Assembly: GCF_900103545.1 (NCBI RefSeq)
Contig: NZ_FNHH01000026.1
Span: forward strand, 1-59,491
DNA length: 59,491 nucleotides
Direction: 5' to 3'
From: Daejeonella rubra
GTDB lineage: Bacteria > Bacteroidota > Bacteroidia > Sphingobacteriales > Sphingobacteriaceae
The notes beneath the pieces are model-generated. The model was not told where the DNA came from. It worked only from the letters and a program-made list of their open reading frames with translations, and ran no database searches. The translations under genes were made by a program, and so were the position numbers. The first letter of the stretch is position 1, and the number at the start of each line of letters is the position of its first letter. Positions 36,107-45,734 of the stretch are shown here, one piece after another.

Positions 36107-37312
36107 ATGAGCTTAGCAAAGAAAGCATTAGAACAAGGAAAAGGGATATTAAGGTTAGCACCTACCTGGGTACCACGTTCATTTTGTGTACCGGGAAGAA
36201 GGATCAAGTTACACCCGGATGATTATTATGTGTTGGGAGGCCAAAGGGGCGGTATTGATGAACGATGGCTGTCTTCCACTACGCCAGCTCAAAACGGTCC
36301 TTTGACAGGCAAGAATGAAGGATTAAGTGCTGTAGTAATCAATGAGGGAGGTAAAGACGAACAATTTTTATTGAAAGATGCCATTGATGAGCTTAAGGGC
36401 GAAATAATCGGAGATCGCTTATGGGATGAACATAAAAGCTGGCCCATGTATTCCAAGTTTTTTGACAATATGGGTCCTTTGCCCCACCATATTCATCATA
36501 ATGATGAGCATGCTGCAAAAATCGGTCAGAAAGGTAAGCCTGAAGCTTATTATTTTCCGCCTCAATTGAACAATCATGGTGGCGACTTTCCTTACACCTT
36601 TTTTGGAATTGCTCCGGGTACAACTAAAGAGCAGATTCGGGAATGTCTGGTTAATTTTACCAAAGGCGACAATAAACTGACTACCTACTCACAGGCATTT
36701 AAACTGGAGCCGGGAACCGGATGGGATGTTCCTCCCGGGATGCTTCATGCACCAGGAAGTATGTGTACCTATGAGCCTCAGAAAGCATCAGATGTTTTTG
36801 CGATGTACCAGTCACTGGTTAATGAAGCGATCATTCCTGAAGAATTATTGTGGAATGGAACTCCAAAGGACAGAATAGGTGATTTTGATCAATTGATGGA
36901 AGTTATTGACTGGGACCTGAACGTTAATCCTAATATATTGGAAACTCGTTTTATGCTTCCAAAGCCTGTAAAACCTGTTAAACAAATGGAAGCAGAGGGA
37001 TATATCGAGAACTGGATTTGCTATCGGTCTGCTGCATTCAGTGCAAAAGAGTTAACGGTCTTACCGGGACAAACAGTAACTATTAAAGATAGCGCCTGCT
37101 ATGGAATGATCGTCATGCAGGGACATGGTAAATTTGGTGTATGGGATATTGAAACTCCTGCACTGATCAAATATGGTCAACTTACTGATGATGAATTCTT
37201 TGTGAGCGAAAAAGCTGCATTAGAAGGTGTTTGTATTAGCAACCCATCCAAGACAGATCCTATTGTTATCTTAAAACATTTTGGTCCCGAAAATCCGGAT
37301 CTTATTTTGTAA
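36107..37312 (+). CDS. Double cupin protein, phosphomannose isomerase-like
   Basis: 401 residues without a signal peptide. The first cupin carries a histidine-rich metal site, PLPHHIHHNDEHAAKIGQKG (around residues 125-144), with a matching later segment GTGWDVPPGMLHAPGSMCTY that supplies the second motif. A second beta region near 300-390 (LPGQTVTIKDSACYGMIVMQ, GHGKFGVWDIETP) looks like a cupin without metal ligands. Type I mannose-6-phosphate isomerases have a similar layout, and this could be a sugar isomerase or a dioxygenase-like enzyme. It sits 25 bp after the DUF4432 gene, followed 20 bp later by a TIM-barrel isomerase, so a sugar isomerisation step is favoured. Confidence 0.82.
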   Translation: MSLAKKALEQGKGILRLAPTWVPRSFCVPGRRIKLHPDDYYVLGGQRGGIDERWLSSTTPAQNGPLTGKNEGLSAVVINEGGKDEQFLLKDAIDELKGEIIGDRLWDEHKSWPMYSKFFDNMGPLPHHIHHNDEHAAKIGQKGKPEAYYFPPQLNNHGGDFPYTFFGIAPGTTKEQIRECLVNFTKGDNKLTTYSQAFKLEPGTGWDVPPGMLHAPGSMCTYEPQKASDVFAMYQSLVNEAIIPEELLWNGTPKDRIGDFDQLMEVIDWDLNVNPNILETRFMLPKPVKPVKQMEAEGYIENWICYRSAAFSAKELTVLPGQTVTIKDSACYGMIVMQGHGKFGVWDIETPALIKYGQLTDDEFFVSEKAALEGVCISNPSKTDPIVILKHFGPENPDLIL

Positions 37313-37332
37313 TTTTTATTTATTTTTTGAAT

Positions 37333-38358
37333 ATGACTGAGAATATTTATCCAAAACTTCACAATGCAACATGGCCTGGTATTGTGGGGAAAGGTCCTGA
37401 TTCAGAACCTCCTGTTTCATTGGAAAAAATGCTGGAAATGACTGCTGCGGCGGAAGTTGATGGAATAAAATTTGATGGAGTTGATGTTGGACTCTTTGAT
37501 CCTTCAATCGATTTAGATGATCTTGATGGAATTAAAAGATTGGCTGATCAGGTTAGCAAACATAATTTAGTGATTGGGAGTTTGGTTGCTCCCATTTGGG
37601 GCGGACCAGCAATGGGTACCAAAGAAGATCGTGCAAATTTTGTAGATCAGGTCCGTAAATCATGTATTTATGGTCAAAAACTCAAGGAAATGGGTATTCG
37701 CCCATATGGAATAATCAGAATTGATTCTGCAAGCAGTGTTGAAAGCTGGGCTGCAGATCCGATAAACAATACTAAACTCATCGCACAAACTTTCCGTGAA
37801 GCATGTGATGTGGCAGCTGATTACGGTGAAAAATTAGCCGCTGAAGGTGAAATATGCTGGGGTGGAATGCATAGCTGGAAAGCAATGCTGGATACACTGG
37901 AAGCTGTTGACCGTCCCAATATTGGTTTTCAGGCGGATATGTCACATACTTTTTTATATCTCCTCGGCTATAATGCACCAGAGCATCGCATTTTACCAGC
38001 TGATTATCAGTGGGATGACCGTGAAACACTTACAGAAGGTCTTAAAAAATTAACGGCAGCTTTACGTCCCTGGACCCTTGATTTCCACGTCGCTCAGAAT
38101 GATGGAACCGCCTATGGATCAGGCTCACATGATAAAACAGGCAGACATTGTCAGGCAACAGACCCTAACGGCAAATTAGACATTGCTGTGGATGCCGGAC
38201 ACTGGCTTCGAAATGAAAACGGAGAACTGACAAAAGCGTTTAAACATATTTGCTGGGATGGATGTATGTTCCCGAATGCCGTTCTGAATGAGCAAAAAAC
38301 GTGGAATGATATTTTGGCTGCAATGATCAAAGTGCGCAATTTAAATAGCTGGTCTTAA
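37333..38358 (+). CDS. TIM-barrel sugar phosphate isomerase/epimerase family protein
   Basis: 341 residues from ATG 37333 (MTENIYPKLHNATWPGIVGK). A TTG two codons upstream is possible but not needed. AP-endonuclease-2 type TIM barrel: VDGIKFDGVDVGLFD, an acidic metal ligand in AAEGEICWGGMHSW, GFQADMSHTFLYLLG, TLDFHVAQNDGTAYGSGSHD and DAGHWLRNENGE. The Glu/Asp/His pattern is the usual divalent-metal site of IolE, hydroxypyruvate isomerase and ketose 3-epimerases. The exact reaction is unknown. In characterised Bacteroides C3-oxidation loci such isomerase-like proteins act on 3-keto-sugars, and the neighbouring oxidoreductase and DUF1080 genes support a similar job. Confidence 0.85.
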   Translation: MTENIYPKLHNATWPGIVGKGPDSEPPVSLEKMLEMTAAAEVDGIKFDGVDVGLFDPSIDLDDLDGIKRLADQVSKHNLVIGSLVAPIWGGPAMGTKEDRANFVDQVRKSCIYGQKLKEMGIRPYGIIRIDSASSVESWAADPINNTKLIAQTFREACDVAADYGEKLAAEGEICWGGMHSWKAMLDTLEAVDRPNIGFQADMSHTFLYLLGYNAPEHRILPADYQWDDRETLTEGLKKLTAALRPWTLDFHVAQNDGTAYGSGSHDKTGRHCQATDPNGKLDIAVDAGHWLRNENGELTKAFKHICWDGCMFPNAVLNEQKTWNDILAAMIKVRNLNSWS

Positions 38359-38398
38359 GGATTTTAATCGATTTAAATAAAATCTTCAAAATTATACA

Positions 38399-39541
38399 AT
38401 GACTAATAAAACAGAATTAAGAATTGGTTTGATTGGATGTGGCTTCATGGGCCGAACCCATACAAATGGATATAAAAGAGTTAGTGATTTTTTTCCTGAG
38501 CTGACCTATCGCCCGGTATTGAAGGCGGTTTGTTCACGTAATAAAGATAAAGTTCAGGCATTTGCTGATCAATGGGGTTATGAGTCTGTGGAAACAGATT
38601 GGAAAGTACTTATTGCCCGTGATGATATTGATGCAATTGATATCTGCGCACCCAATAATATGCATGCCGAAATTGCCATCGCAGCTGCGGCAGCGGGAAA
38701 AATGATCCTTTGCGAAAAACCACTTGCCAGAACCCTGGACGAGGCAGTTTTAATGGTGAATGCCATTGAAAAAGCAGGTGTTAAAAATACAGTCTGGTAT
38801 AACTATCGCCGGGTTCCTGCAGTTACTTTAGCCAAGCAGATCATTGATTCAGGAAAGTTGGGAAAGATCTTTCATTACAGGGCTAATTTTCTTCAGGACT
38901 GGACTATCAGTGCAGATCTTCCTCAGGGAGGTGAAGCATTATGGCGTCTGGACATTGATGCCGCAGGTTCAGGTGTAACCGGCGACCTATTAGCACATTG
39001 CATCGACACCGCAATATGGTTAAATGGGGGCATTAAAGATGTATCCGCCATGACGGAGACGTTCATCAAAGAACGTATGCATCAGCTAACTGGAAAAATG
39101 GAAAAAGTAGAAATTGATGATGCATGTCTCTTTCACTGCCATTTCAATAATGGTTCATTAGGATTGTTTGAATCTACCAGATATGCCCGCGGACATAAAG
39201 CATTGTACACCTTCGAGATAAATGGAGAACATGCTTCTATTCGCTGGGATCTTCACGACTTAAACCGCTTAGAATATTTCGATCATGCAGATGATTCAAT
39301 TGTTCGTGGCTGGCGCTCCATTCATGTAACTGATGGAGATCAACCCTACATGAATAAATGGTGGGTTCCGGGTCTTTCTATAGGATATGAGCATACGTTT
39401 GTACATCAGGTGGCTGATTTTCTAAAAAGTCTGGAAACCGGAGAGCCATGCTCACCTACCTTCCAGGAAGCTCTGGAAACACAAAAAGTTTGTCAGGCAG
39501 TAATTGAATCTGCCGCATCCAGAAGCTGGAAAGACATTTAA
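38399..39541 (+). CDS. Gfo/Idh/MocA family oxidoreductase (cytoplasmic)
   Basis: 380 residues, no signal peptide. The Rossmann fold starts with LRIGLIGCGFMGRTHTNGYK (GxGxxGrxH). NADH-binding helix region DIDAIDICAPNNMHAEIAIA; the catalytic lysine is in MILCEKPLARTLDEA (EKP motif), and VTGDLLAHCIDTAIWLNGGI is the second family motif with His. The last part is the alpha/beta substrate domain. The family oxidises or epimerises sugars, for example glycoside 3-dehydrogenases and ThuB, which acts on trehalose. The position between a TIM-barrel isomerase and a DUF1080 gene suggests oxidation of a glycoside or sugar, probably at C3 (inferred). Confidence 0.94.
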   Translation: MTNKTELRIGLIGCGFMGRTHTNGYKRVSDFFPELTYRPVLKAVCSRNKDKVQAFADQWGYESVETDWKVLIARDDIDAIDICAPNNMHAEIAIAAAAAGKMILCEKPLARTLDEAVLMVNAIEKAGVKNTVWYNYRRVPAVTLAKQIIDSGKLGKIFHYRANFLQDWTISADLPQGGEALWRLDIDAAGSGVTGDLLAHCIDTAIWLNGGIKDVSAMTETFIKERMHQLTGKMEKVEIDDACLFHCHFNNGSLGLFESTRYARGHKALYTFEINGEHASIRWDLHDLNRLEYFDHADDSIVRGWRSIHVTDGDQPYMNKWWVPGLSIGYEHTFVHQVADFLKSLETGEPCSPTFQEALETQKVCQAVIESAASRSWKDI

Positions 39542-39604
39542 TCGGAAAGCTAAATTTAAAACATAAATTTTTACAAAAGTTCATCCATTTTATAGCTGAC
39601 AATC

Positions 39605-40387
39605 ATGTTTAAAAAGATTAAAACATTTAAGGGATACTTCACGTTGGGCATTTTGACCCTGTCCCTAATTCTTGTCAGCTATAAATTGGCTGATCATAGC
39701 AACATTCCTCAAAAAGGATTTGTTTCCATATTCGATGGGAAAAGCCTTAATGGATGGGAAGGTGATGCAACGTACTGGAGGGTGGAGAATGGAAGTATTG
39801 TTGGAGAAATCACCCCAGCTACCTTACTTAAACGAAATTCTTTTTTAATCTGGCGTAACGGAACTCCGGCCGATTTTGAGCTTACTTTAGAGTTTAAAAT
39901 CAGTCTGGCAGGTAATAGCGGTATCAATTACCGAAGCGAAGAACTGAAAGACCTGCCTTTTGCAGTAAAAGGATATCAGCTGGATATTGATGGTGCCAAC
40001 CGTTATACCGGACAAAACTATGAGGAGCGTGGCAGAACAACTTTGGCTTATAGGGGACAAAAAACAATGATAAAAGCTCAAAGTGGTGAAAATACTAAGG
40101 AGACTGTTCAATCAAAAATTAAAAACAACGCATGGACTGACCTAAGTGTAACAGGTTCTTTAGGGGAATCGGATGCCTTGTTGAAAAAAATAAAAAGTGA
40201 AGATTGGAATACCTGTCGCTTAGTGGCAAAAGGCAATCGTTTACAACACTATATCAACGGGGTTTTGATGAGTGATGTCACAGATAATGATCAGGTGAAT
40301 GGTAAAACAAAGGGAGTCTTAGGTATACAGGTACATGTTGGTCCGCCAATGAAGGTTGAATATCGCAAGATCATGATCAAACAATAG
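39605..40387 (+). CDS. DUF1080 (3-keto-disaccharide hydrolase family) protein
   Basis: 260 residues. It begins with a signal or membrane anchor (GYFTLGILTLSLILVSYKLA), then the family core FVSIFDGKSLNGWEGDATYW, ENGSIVGEITPATLLKRNSF, FELTLEFKISLAGNSGINYR and ENTWNTCRLVAKGNRLQHYI-like DWNTCRLVAKGNRLQHYING. DUF1080 domains have a concanavalin-like fold. Members cleave or hydrate 3-keto-glycosides in the bacterial C3-oxidation route. Export suggests it acts on material outside the cytoplasm. It is followed by a short hairpin and the ketose-3-epimerase gene. Confidence 0.93.
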   Translation: MFKKIKTFKGYFTLGILTLSLILVSYKLADHSNIPQKGFVSIFDGKSLNGWEGDATYWRVENGSIVGEITPATLLKRNSFLIWRNGTPADFELTLEFKISLAGNSGINYRSEELKDLPFAVKGYQLDIDGANRYTGQNYEERGRTTLAYRGQKTMIKAQSGENTKETVQSKIKNNAWTDLSVTGSLGESDALLKKIKSEDWNTCRLVAKGNRLQHYINGVLMSDVTDNDQVNGKTKGVLGIQVHVGPPMKVEYRKIMIKQ

Positions 40388-40411
40388 TCCTGATAAAAAA
40401 GTATATCAGGA
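40388..40411 (+). repeat. Intra-operon hairpin after the DUF1080 gene
   Basis: TCCTGATA (40388-40395) and TATCAGGA (40404-40411) form an 8-bp stem directly after the DUF1080 stop codon. There is no T-tract; probably an mRNA stability or processing element. Confidence 0.5.
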
Positions 40412-40504
40412 GAACATTAAATTTAAATACCTGCTGAACAAGGAATTAATCTTGCAGGAAATAATCAAAAAATAAATAGTCTTTCAGACGAAAAAACACA
40501 AAAA

Positions 40505-41353
40505 ATGAGATTTGGCATTAATACTTTTCTATTCACCTCCCCTTTTACAAATGAAAGTGTATCCCTTTTTCCAAAATTTAAGGAATGGGGATTTGATTCT
40601 GTAGAAATTTCAATTGAAGACCCCTCCCACATTGACCCTCATGTGATCAGGAAAGCATTGGATGACAATGGTTTAAAATGCGGAACTATTTGTGCCGCAA
40701 TGGGCCCGGGACGTGACCTTAGAGGAACACCTGAAGAACAGCAAATAGGCTTTGATTATTTAAAAAGTATGCTAAGCATGATGCCTGCACTGGGTTGTGA
40801 TACCCTGATCGGCCCTTTGTATTCCAGAGTTGGGAGGGCAGAGTTGGTGAGTAAAGAAGATTATGCGAAGCAATGGGAAACAGTTGCAAAACATTTAAAA
40901 ACTTTAGCCGATTACGCTGAGTCCTTGAATGTAAAAATGGCCATTGAACCTCTGAATCGTTATGAAACTGATTTTATCAATACCTGTGAACAAGGAATGA
41001 AAATGGTTAATCAGGTAAATAGCAATGCACTGATGCTTCAGCTGGATACTTACCACATGAACATTGAAGAAAAAGATCCATACCAGGCCATTTTAAATGC
41101 AGGAAGTAAATTGGGTCACTTCCATGCCTGCGGTTCTGACCGTGGAACACCCGGAGGTGACCAAATCAATTGGGACAAAATAAGTTCAGCTCTTCACCAG
41201 ATCAATTATGATGGAGATGTTGTCATTGAATCATTTATTCCTGATATAGAAATGATTGCTAAGGCAGCCTCAATATGGCGTCAGTTTGAACCTTCACAAG
41301 AAGATATAGCGATCAAAGGATTGAAATTTTTAAGATCACGTTTAATTAAATAG
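40505..41353 (+). CDS. D-tagatose/D-psicose 3-epimerase family TIM-barrel protein
   Basis: 282 residues, no signal. Begins MRFGINTFLFTSPFTNESVS as in ketose 3-epimerases. Metal ligands appear in order: Glu in MAIEPLNRYETDFINTCEQG, Asp in MLQLDTYHMNIEEKD, His in LGHFHACGSDRGTPGGDQIN and Glu in DGDVVIESF. These match the Glu-Asp-His-Glu set of D-tagatose 3-epimerase and D-psicose (allulose) 3-epimerase, enzymes that invert C3 of ketoses. An enzyme acting at C3 fits a locus that also carries 3-keto-glycoside type genes. True substrate unknown. Confidence 0.9.
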   Translation: MRFGINTFLFTSPFTNESVSLFPKFKEWGFDSVEISIEDPSHIDPHVIRKALDDNGLKCGTICAAMGPGRDLRGTPEEQQIGFDYLKSMLSMMPALGCDTLIGPLYSRVGRAELVSKEDYAKQWETVAKHLKTLADYAESLNVKMAIEPLNRYETDFINTCEQGMKMVNQVNSNALMLQLDTYHMNIEEKDPYQAILNAGSKLGHFHACGSDRGTPGGDQINWDKISSALHQINYDGDVVIESFIPDIEMIAKAASIWRQFEPSQEDIAIKGLKFLRSRLIK

Positions 41354-41389
41354 TGCCGGATTTGAAACCTATATTTTAAACCTAATGTT

Positions 41390-42505
41390 ATGGATTCAAG
41401 ACGTAATTTTTTGCAAACAATAAGTGCTTCAATACTTGCTTTATCCATACCCCGATATGGTTTTGCGAGCCTTGAGGATTTTAACAGTCAGCCTTATGAA
41501 GGCCCCGTTCTAAGGGTTGCAATCATGGGTCTGGGTAGTTATGGAACCCGTGTAGCTGAGGCCATGCAAGCCTGTAAGATGGCTAAATTAGTCGGGGTAA
41601 TCAGTGGCACTCCTTCTAAAATAAAGAACTGGCAGAGCAAGTATAATATTCCTGAGAAAAACTGTTACAATTATAAGAATTTCGATTTCATAAAAGATAA
41701 TCCGGACATCGATGCGGTATATGTCATTACGCCGAATGCCCTGCATCACGATCAGGTAATACGTGTAGCCAAAGCTGGTAAACATGTTATTTGCGAAAAA
41801 CCAATGGCTTTAAATGCCAAAGAAGGGCAGGAAATGATTGAAGCCTGTAAGAAAGCGAATGTAAAATTGCTCGTAGGATACCGAATGCATTTTGAGCCAA
41901 AAACCCTGGAAATTATCCGGATGCGGAATGAAGGGGAATTAGGGAAAATTATGTTTTTTCAGGGATTATGCGGCTTCAAAATTGGCGACCCTACTCAGTG
42001 GCGATTGAATAAGCAATTGGCCGGAGGGGGCTCACTAATGGACATAGGCATTTATGCAATAAATGGTGCACGTTATATGATTGGCGAAGAGCCTGTTTGG
42101 GTAACTGCACAGGAAACCAAGACTAACCCCGAAAAATTTAAAGAAGGCGTAGACGAAACCATTCAGTTTCAATTCGGCTTTCCTGGCGGAGCAGTAGCAT
42201 CCTGTTTGTCAAGCTACAACATGAGTAATTTGGATCGCTTTTTCCTAACTGCTGAAAAAGGATTTGCCGAATTACAACCCTCAACCGGTTATGGACCCAT
42301 CAGGGGCCGCACTAACAAAGGCGAATTAAATCATTCGCATGTTACTCACCAAACTGTACAAATGGAAAAAATGGCAGGTATAATTTTGGCAAATGAATCT
42401 GCCCGGGTACCTGTAAATGGCGAAGAAGCTCTAAAAGACCTGAAAATTATTGATGCTATCTATTTGGCAGTTAAAACAGGCAAAAAAATAAATTTAAAAT
42501 TGTAA
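41390..42505 (+). CDS. Tat-exported Gfo/Idh/MocA family oxidoreductase
   Basis: 371 residues. A twin-arginine-type leader, MDSRRNFLQTISASILALSI, precedes the Rossmann domain (LRVAIMGLGSYGTRVAEAMQ), the EKP motif HVICEKPMALNAKEGQEMIE and GGGSLMDIGIYAINGARYMI (GGG.L.DiG). Export in folded form implies NAD(P) is bound before translocation, as in glucose-fructose oxidoreductase and GH109-type enzymes. It probably oxidises a glycoside outside the cytoplasm or works as a closed redox-cycle enzyme with tightly held cofactor. Starts 36 bp after the 3-epimerase gene. Confidence 0.93.
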   Translation: MDSRRNFLQTISASILALSIPRYGFASLEDFNSQPYEGPVLRVAIMGLGSYGTRVAEAMQACKMAKLVGVISGTPSKIKNWQSKYNIPEKNCYNYKNFDFIKDNPDIDAVYVITPNALHHDQVIRVAKAGKHVICEKPMALNAKEGQEMIEACKKANVKLLVGYRMHFEPKTLEIIRMRNEGELGKIMFFQGLCGFKIGDPTQWRLNKQLAGGGSLMDIGIYAINGARYMIGEEPVWVTAQETKTNPEKFKEGVDETIQFQFGFPGGAVASCLSSYNMSNLDRFFLTAEKGFAELQPSTGYGPIRGRTNKGELNHSHVTHQTVQMEKMAGIILANESARVPVNGEEALKDLKIIDAIYLAVKTGKKINLKL

Positions 42506-42551
42506 ATGAATTTCTGGTAAACCCCTTAAAAGTAAAATAAGCATTAAGAAC

Positions 42552-45500
42552 ATGATAATACCTAAGAAAAAGAATTTGAAAGTACTGCTCTACACACTAA
42601 CCTTGGTGCTAATTGCATTAACTGCGTTTAAGTTTACACAATCAGATTCAGCTGCATTAAAAATTAAAAAGGGTGATCACATCATTTTAATTGGAAATAA
42701 CCTTGGCTCAAGGATGATGAATTATGGTCATTTTGAGACAGAAATGCAGCTCCGTTATCCGGATAGTATGCTGTATATCAGGAATATGTGTGACGGTGGT
42801 AATACTCCAGGATTCAGGGCACATTCAGGTCGTGCATTACCCTGGGCATTCCCAGGCGCTGAGAAATTCCAAACTGAACTTGCAAAAAACTCGAATAGCG
42901 AAGGGTTTTATGATAGTCCGGATACCTGGATAAGCAATCACAAAGCAGACATAATCATAGCTTTTTTTGGATATAATGAGTCATTTCAGGGTGCAAAAGG
43001 ACTTGAAAACTATAAAGCTGAGCTTGATGCTTTTATCAAACATACCTTAAAACAAAAGTATAACGGAACATCAGCTCCTAAACTGGCTATTGTATCTCCA
43101 ATCGCTTTTGAGGATCTTTCTAAGCAGTTCGACCTTCCAAATGGGAAAACTGAAAATATAAATCTGGAGCTCTATGCGAAGGCAATGAAAGAAGTTGCTG
43201 CTAAAAACAAGGTTCATTATTTAAATGTTTTTACCCCTACAAAACAATGGTATGATACTAATGAGAAGCCACAAACTATCGATGGTTCTCAGCTAACAGA
43301 TGCCGCTTATGCTAAGTTTGGACCCCTATTAGCTGATGGAATCTTTGGCAAATCCAAAGTAACACCTGCCATGGAGGCCAACCGTAAATTGGTGCACGAA
43401 GCCGTACTGGAAAAAAACTGGATGTGGCATAATGACCTTAAGATCCCTAATGGTGTTCATGTATTTGGTCGCCGTTATAATCCCTTCGGTCAGGATAATT
43501 ACCCTGCTGAACTTAAAAAGATCAGAGAGTTGACCGTAATAAGAGATCAGGCAATCTGGATGGCGAACAAAGGAAAAAAAATGGATCTGGATGCTGCTGA
43601 TAAAAATACATCCCCGCTACCTAAAATAGAAACTAATTATAATCCTGAGAAAAACGGAAGCCTTGAATATCTCTATGGAAAAGATGCCCTCGATAAATTC
43701 AAATTGCCTCCAGGATATAAAATCGACCTTTTTGCTTCTGAACTTGAATTTAAAGATGTTGAGAATCCTGTTCAGTTATCATTTGACAATAAAGGCCGGC
43801 TTTGGGTTGCTACCATGCCAACATACCCCCATTGGCAGCCTGGCGATAAAAAACCTAATGATAAGATCATCATTCTGGAAGATACCAACAATGATGGCAA
43901 GGCCGATAAGCAAACAACTTTTCTGGATGGAATACACCTGCCTGTAGGTTTCGAAATTGCGCCTGAAGGTGTTTATGTTTCTCAGGGCACCAATCTGGTA
44001 CTTTATAAGGACACGAATGGTGATGACAAAGCTGATTCAAAAGAAATTCTATTAAGTGGTTTTGATGATCATGATACACACCATGCGCATCATGCATATA
44101 CTGCCGATCCTTCCGGTGCAATTTATATGGGTGAAGGAGTCTTCTTGCATACCAATGTGGAAACTTCCTATGGTCCGGTTCGTGCTACCAATGGTGGATT
44201 TTACAGATATAATCCTGCCCGCCGCCAGTTGGAACGCACAGCACAACTTTCCATTCCAAATCCTTGGGGAATTGCCTTTGATGAATGGGGACAGAATTTC
44301 TTTGCCGAGACCTCCGGACCAGATGTTCTCTGGATGATGCCCGGATCTATTAAACCAAGATATGGTGTCGCCACCCATAAATCTACAAACCTGATCGAAG
44401 AAAAACATCGTGTACGTCCTACCTCAGGGCTTGAATTTATCTCAAGCCGCCACTTTCCAGATGAGGTACAGGGTGATATGCTTATTAATAATACCATTGG
44501 TTTTTTAGGAACTAAAGAACATGCTATGGAGGATAAGGGAACCGGCTTTGCAAGTAAACATCGTCAGGACTTGCTGGTATCAGACGACAAGAATTTCCGT
44601 CCCGTAGATATGGAATTTGCTCCCGACGGCTCCCTCTATGTGGTAGACTGGCATAATGTTCTGATTGGACATATGCAGCATAATGTACGTGACCCGCTTC
44701 GTGATCATTCTCATGGACGTATTTACCGCATCACCTATCCTTCCAGACCCCTGGTTAAACCCGCTAAAGTTGCAGGAGCGAGTATCAATGAGCTTTTAGA
44801 CAATCTCAAGCTTCCTGAATATCGTACCCGCTACAGAACACGCCGTGAACTTCGTGGTCGCCAGGCTTCGCTGGTGCTTGCTGCCATCACTCCATGGGCT
44901 GCAAAACTTGATAAAAAAGACCCCCGATATGAACATCATTTGCTGGAAGCGTTATGGGTTAGCTGGGGTTTGAATAAGGTTGATCAAAAATTACTTCGTC
45001 AATTGCTGCAGGCAAAAAATTATAAGGCTCGTGCTGCTGCAGTGCGTGTATTAAGATACACTGGCCATCAGGTAGCTGATCAGCCAAACTTACTGATACA
45101 AGCAGCCAAAGATGTGCATGGCAGAGTAAGACTGGAGGCAATTGTAACCGCATCCTGGCTGGAAAAAGCCAAAGGGCTTGCTATTTTAATGGAAGCTGGT
45201 AAACATCCTCTTGACGAATGGATGGTTCCTGCTTATGAAACAGCTCTTGCACACCTCAATGGATCTGAACGGGTTGTAAAAAAAGAAGAACCAATTTTAA
45301 CCGATCTAAAAGGTGCTGACCGCGATCTTTTCATTAAAGGAAAGGCTATTTACGCAAAAGATGGATTTTGCAACACTTGTCATCAAAGTAATGGAAAAGG
45401 ATTGGAAAGTTCCGGTTTCCCACCATTGGCAGGTACAACCTGGGTTACCGGAAGTGAAGAACGTCTGATCAAACTGGTGTTAAAAGGGCTTTATGGTCCG

Positions 45501-45731
45501 ATTGATGTTCTTGGTAAAAAATATCCGGGACAGGTACCAATGACTCCTTTTGCAGGCATGCTCAATGATGATGAGGTAGCAGCTGTACTAACCTACGTGA
45601 GAAACTCATTTGGTAACAAAGCACCTGCTGTATCGGCAGAAAAAGTAAAAGCTACACGTGCTGCCGTAAAGGATAAAACCGGTTTTTATTCACCTGAAGA
45701 ACTACTAAAACAACACCCTTTAGAAAAATAA
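42552..45731 (+). CDS. SGNH-like/beta-propeller/HEAT/cytochrome c fusion protein
   Basis: 1059 residues. N-terminal anchor LLYTLTLVLIALTAFKFTQS. Residues ~35-270 look like a GDSL/SGNH hydrolase core (HIILIGNNLGSRMMNYGHFE, IIIAFFGYNESFQGAKGLEN, LAIVSPIAFEDLS), although the catalytic Ser is replaced in GNNLG, so activity is doubtful. Residues ~370-730 form a dehydrogenase-type propeller (LSFDNKGRLWVATMPTYPHW, FAPDGSLYVVDWHNVLIGHM). HEAT-like helices follow. A cytochrome c domain ends the protein with heme site C940-NT-C943-H944 (FCNTCHQSNGKGLESSGFPP) and the axial-Met-type segment VPMTPFAGMLNDDEVAAVLT. A periplasmic redox protein, possibly passing electrons from sugar oxidation to the respiratory chain. 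Confidence 0.9.
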   Translation: MIIPKKKNLKVLLYTLTLVLIALTAFKFTQSDSAALKIKKGDHIILIGNNLGSRMMNYGHFETEMQLRYPDSMLYIRNMCDGGNTPGFRAHSGRALPWAFPGAEKFQTELAKNSNSEGFYDSPDTWISNHKADIIIAFFGYNESFQGAKGLENYKAELDAFIKHTLKQKYNGTSAPKLAIVSPIAFEDLSKQFDLPNGKTENINLELYAKAMKEVAAKNKVHYLNVFTPTKQWYDTNEKPQTIDGSQLTDAAYAKFGPLLADGIFGKSKVTPAMEANRKLVHEAVLEKNWMWHNDLKIPNGVHVFGRRYNPFGQDNYPAELKKIRELTVIRDQAIWMANKGKKMDLDAADKNTSPLPKIETNYNPEKNGSLEYLYGKDALDKFKLPPGYKIDLFASELEFKDVENPVQLSFDNKGRLWVATMPTYPHWQPGDKKPNDKIIILEDTNNDGKADKQTTFLDGIHLPVGFEIAPEGVYVSQGTNLVLYKDTNGDDKADSKEILLSGFDDHDTHHAHHAYTADPSGAIYMGEGVFLHTNVETSYGPVRATNGGFYRYNPARRQLERTAQLSIPNPWGIAFDEWGQNFFAETSGPDVLWMMPGSIKPRYGVATHKSTNLIEEKHRVRPTSGLEFISSRHFPDEVQGDMLINNTIGFLGTKEHAMEDKGTGFASKHRQDLLVSDDKNFRPVDMEFAPDGSLYVVDWHNVLIGHMQHNVRDPLRDHSHGRIYRITYPSRPLVKPAKVAGASINELLDNLKLPEYRTRYRTRRELRGRQASLVLAAITPWAAKLDKKDPRYEHHLLEALWVSWGLNKVDQKLLRQLLQAKNYKARAAAVRVLRYTGHQVADQPNLLIQAAKDVHGRVRLEAIVTASWLEKAKGLAILMEAGKHPLDEWMVPAYETALAHLNGSERVVKKEEPILTDLKGADRDLFIKGKAIYAKDGFCNTCHQSNGKGLESSGFPPLAGTTWVTGSEERLIKLVLKGLYGPIDVLGKKYPGQVPMTPFAGMLNDDEVAAVLTYVRNSFGNKAPAVSAEKVKATRAAVKDKTGFYSPEELLKQHPLEK

Positions 45732-45734
45732 GCT

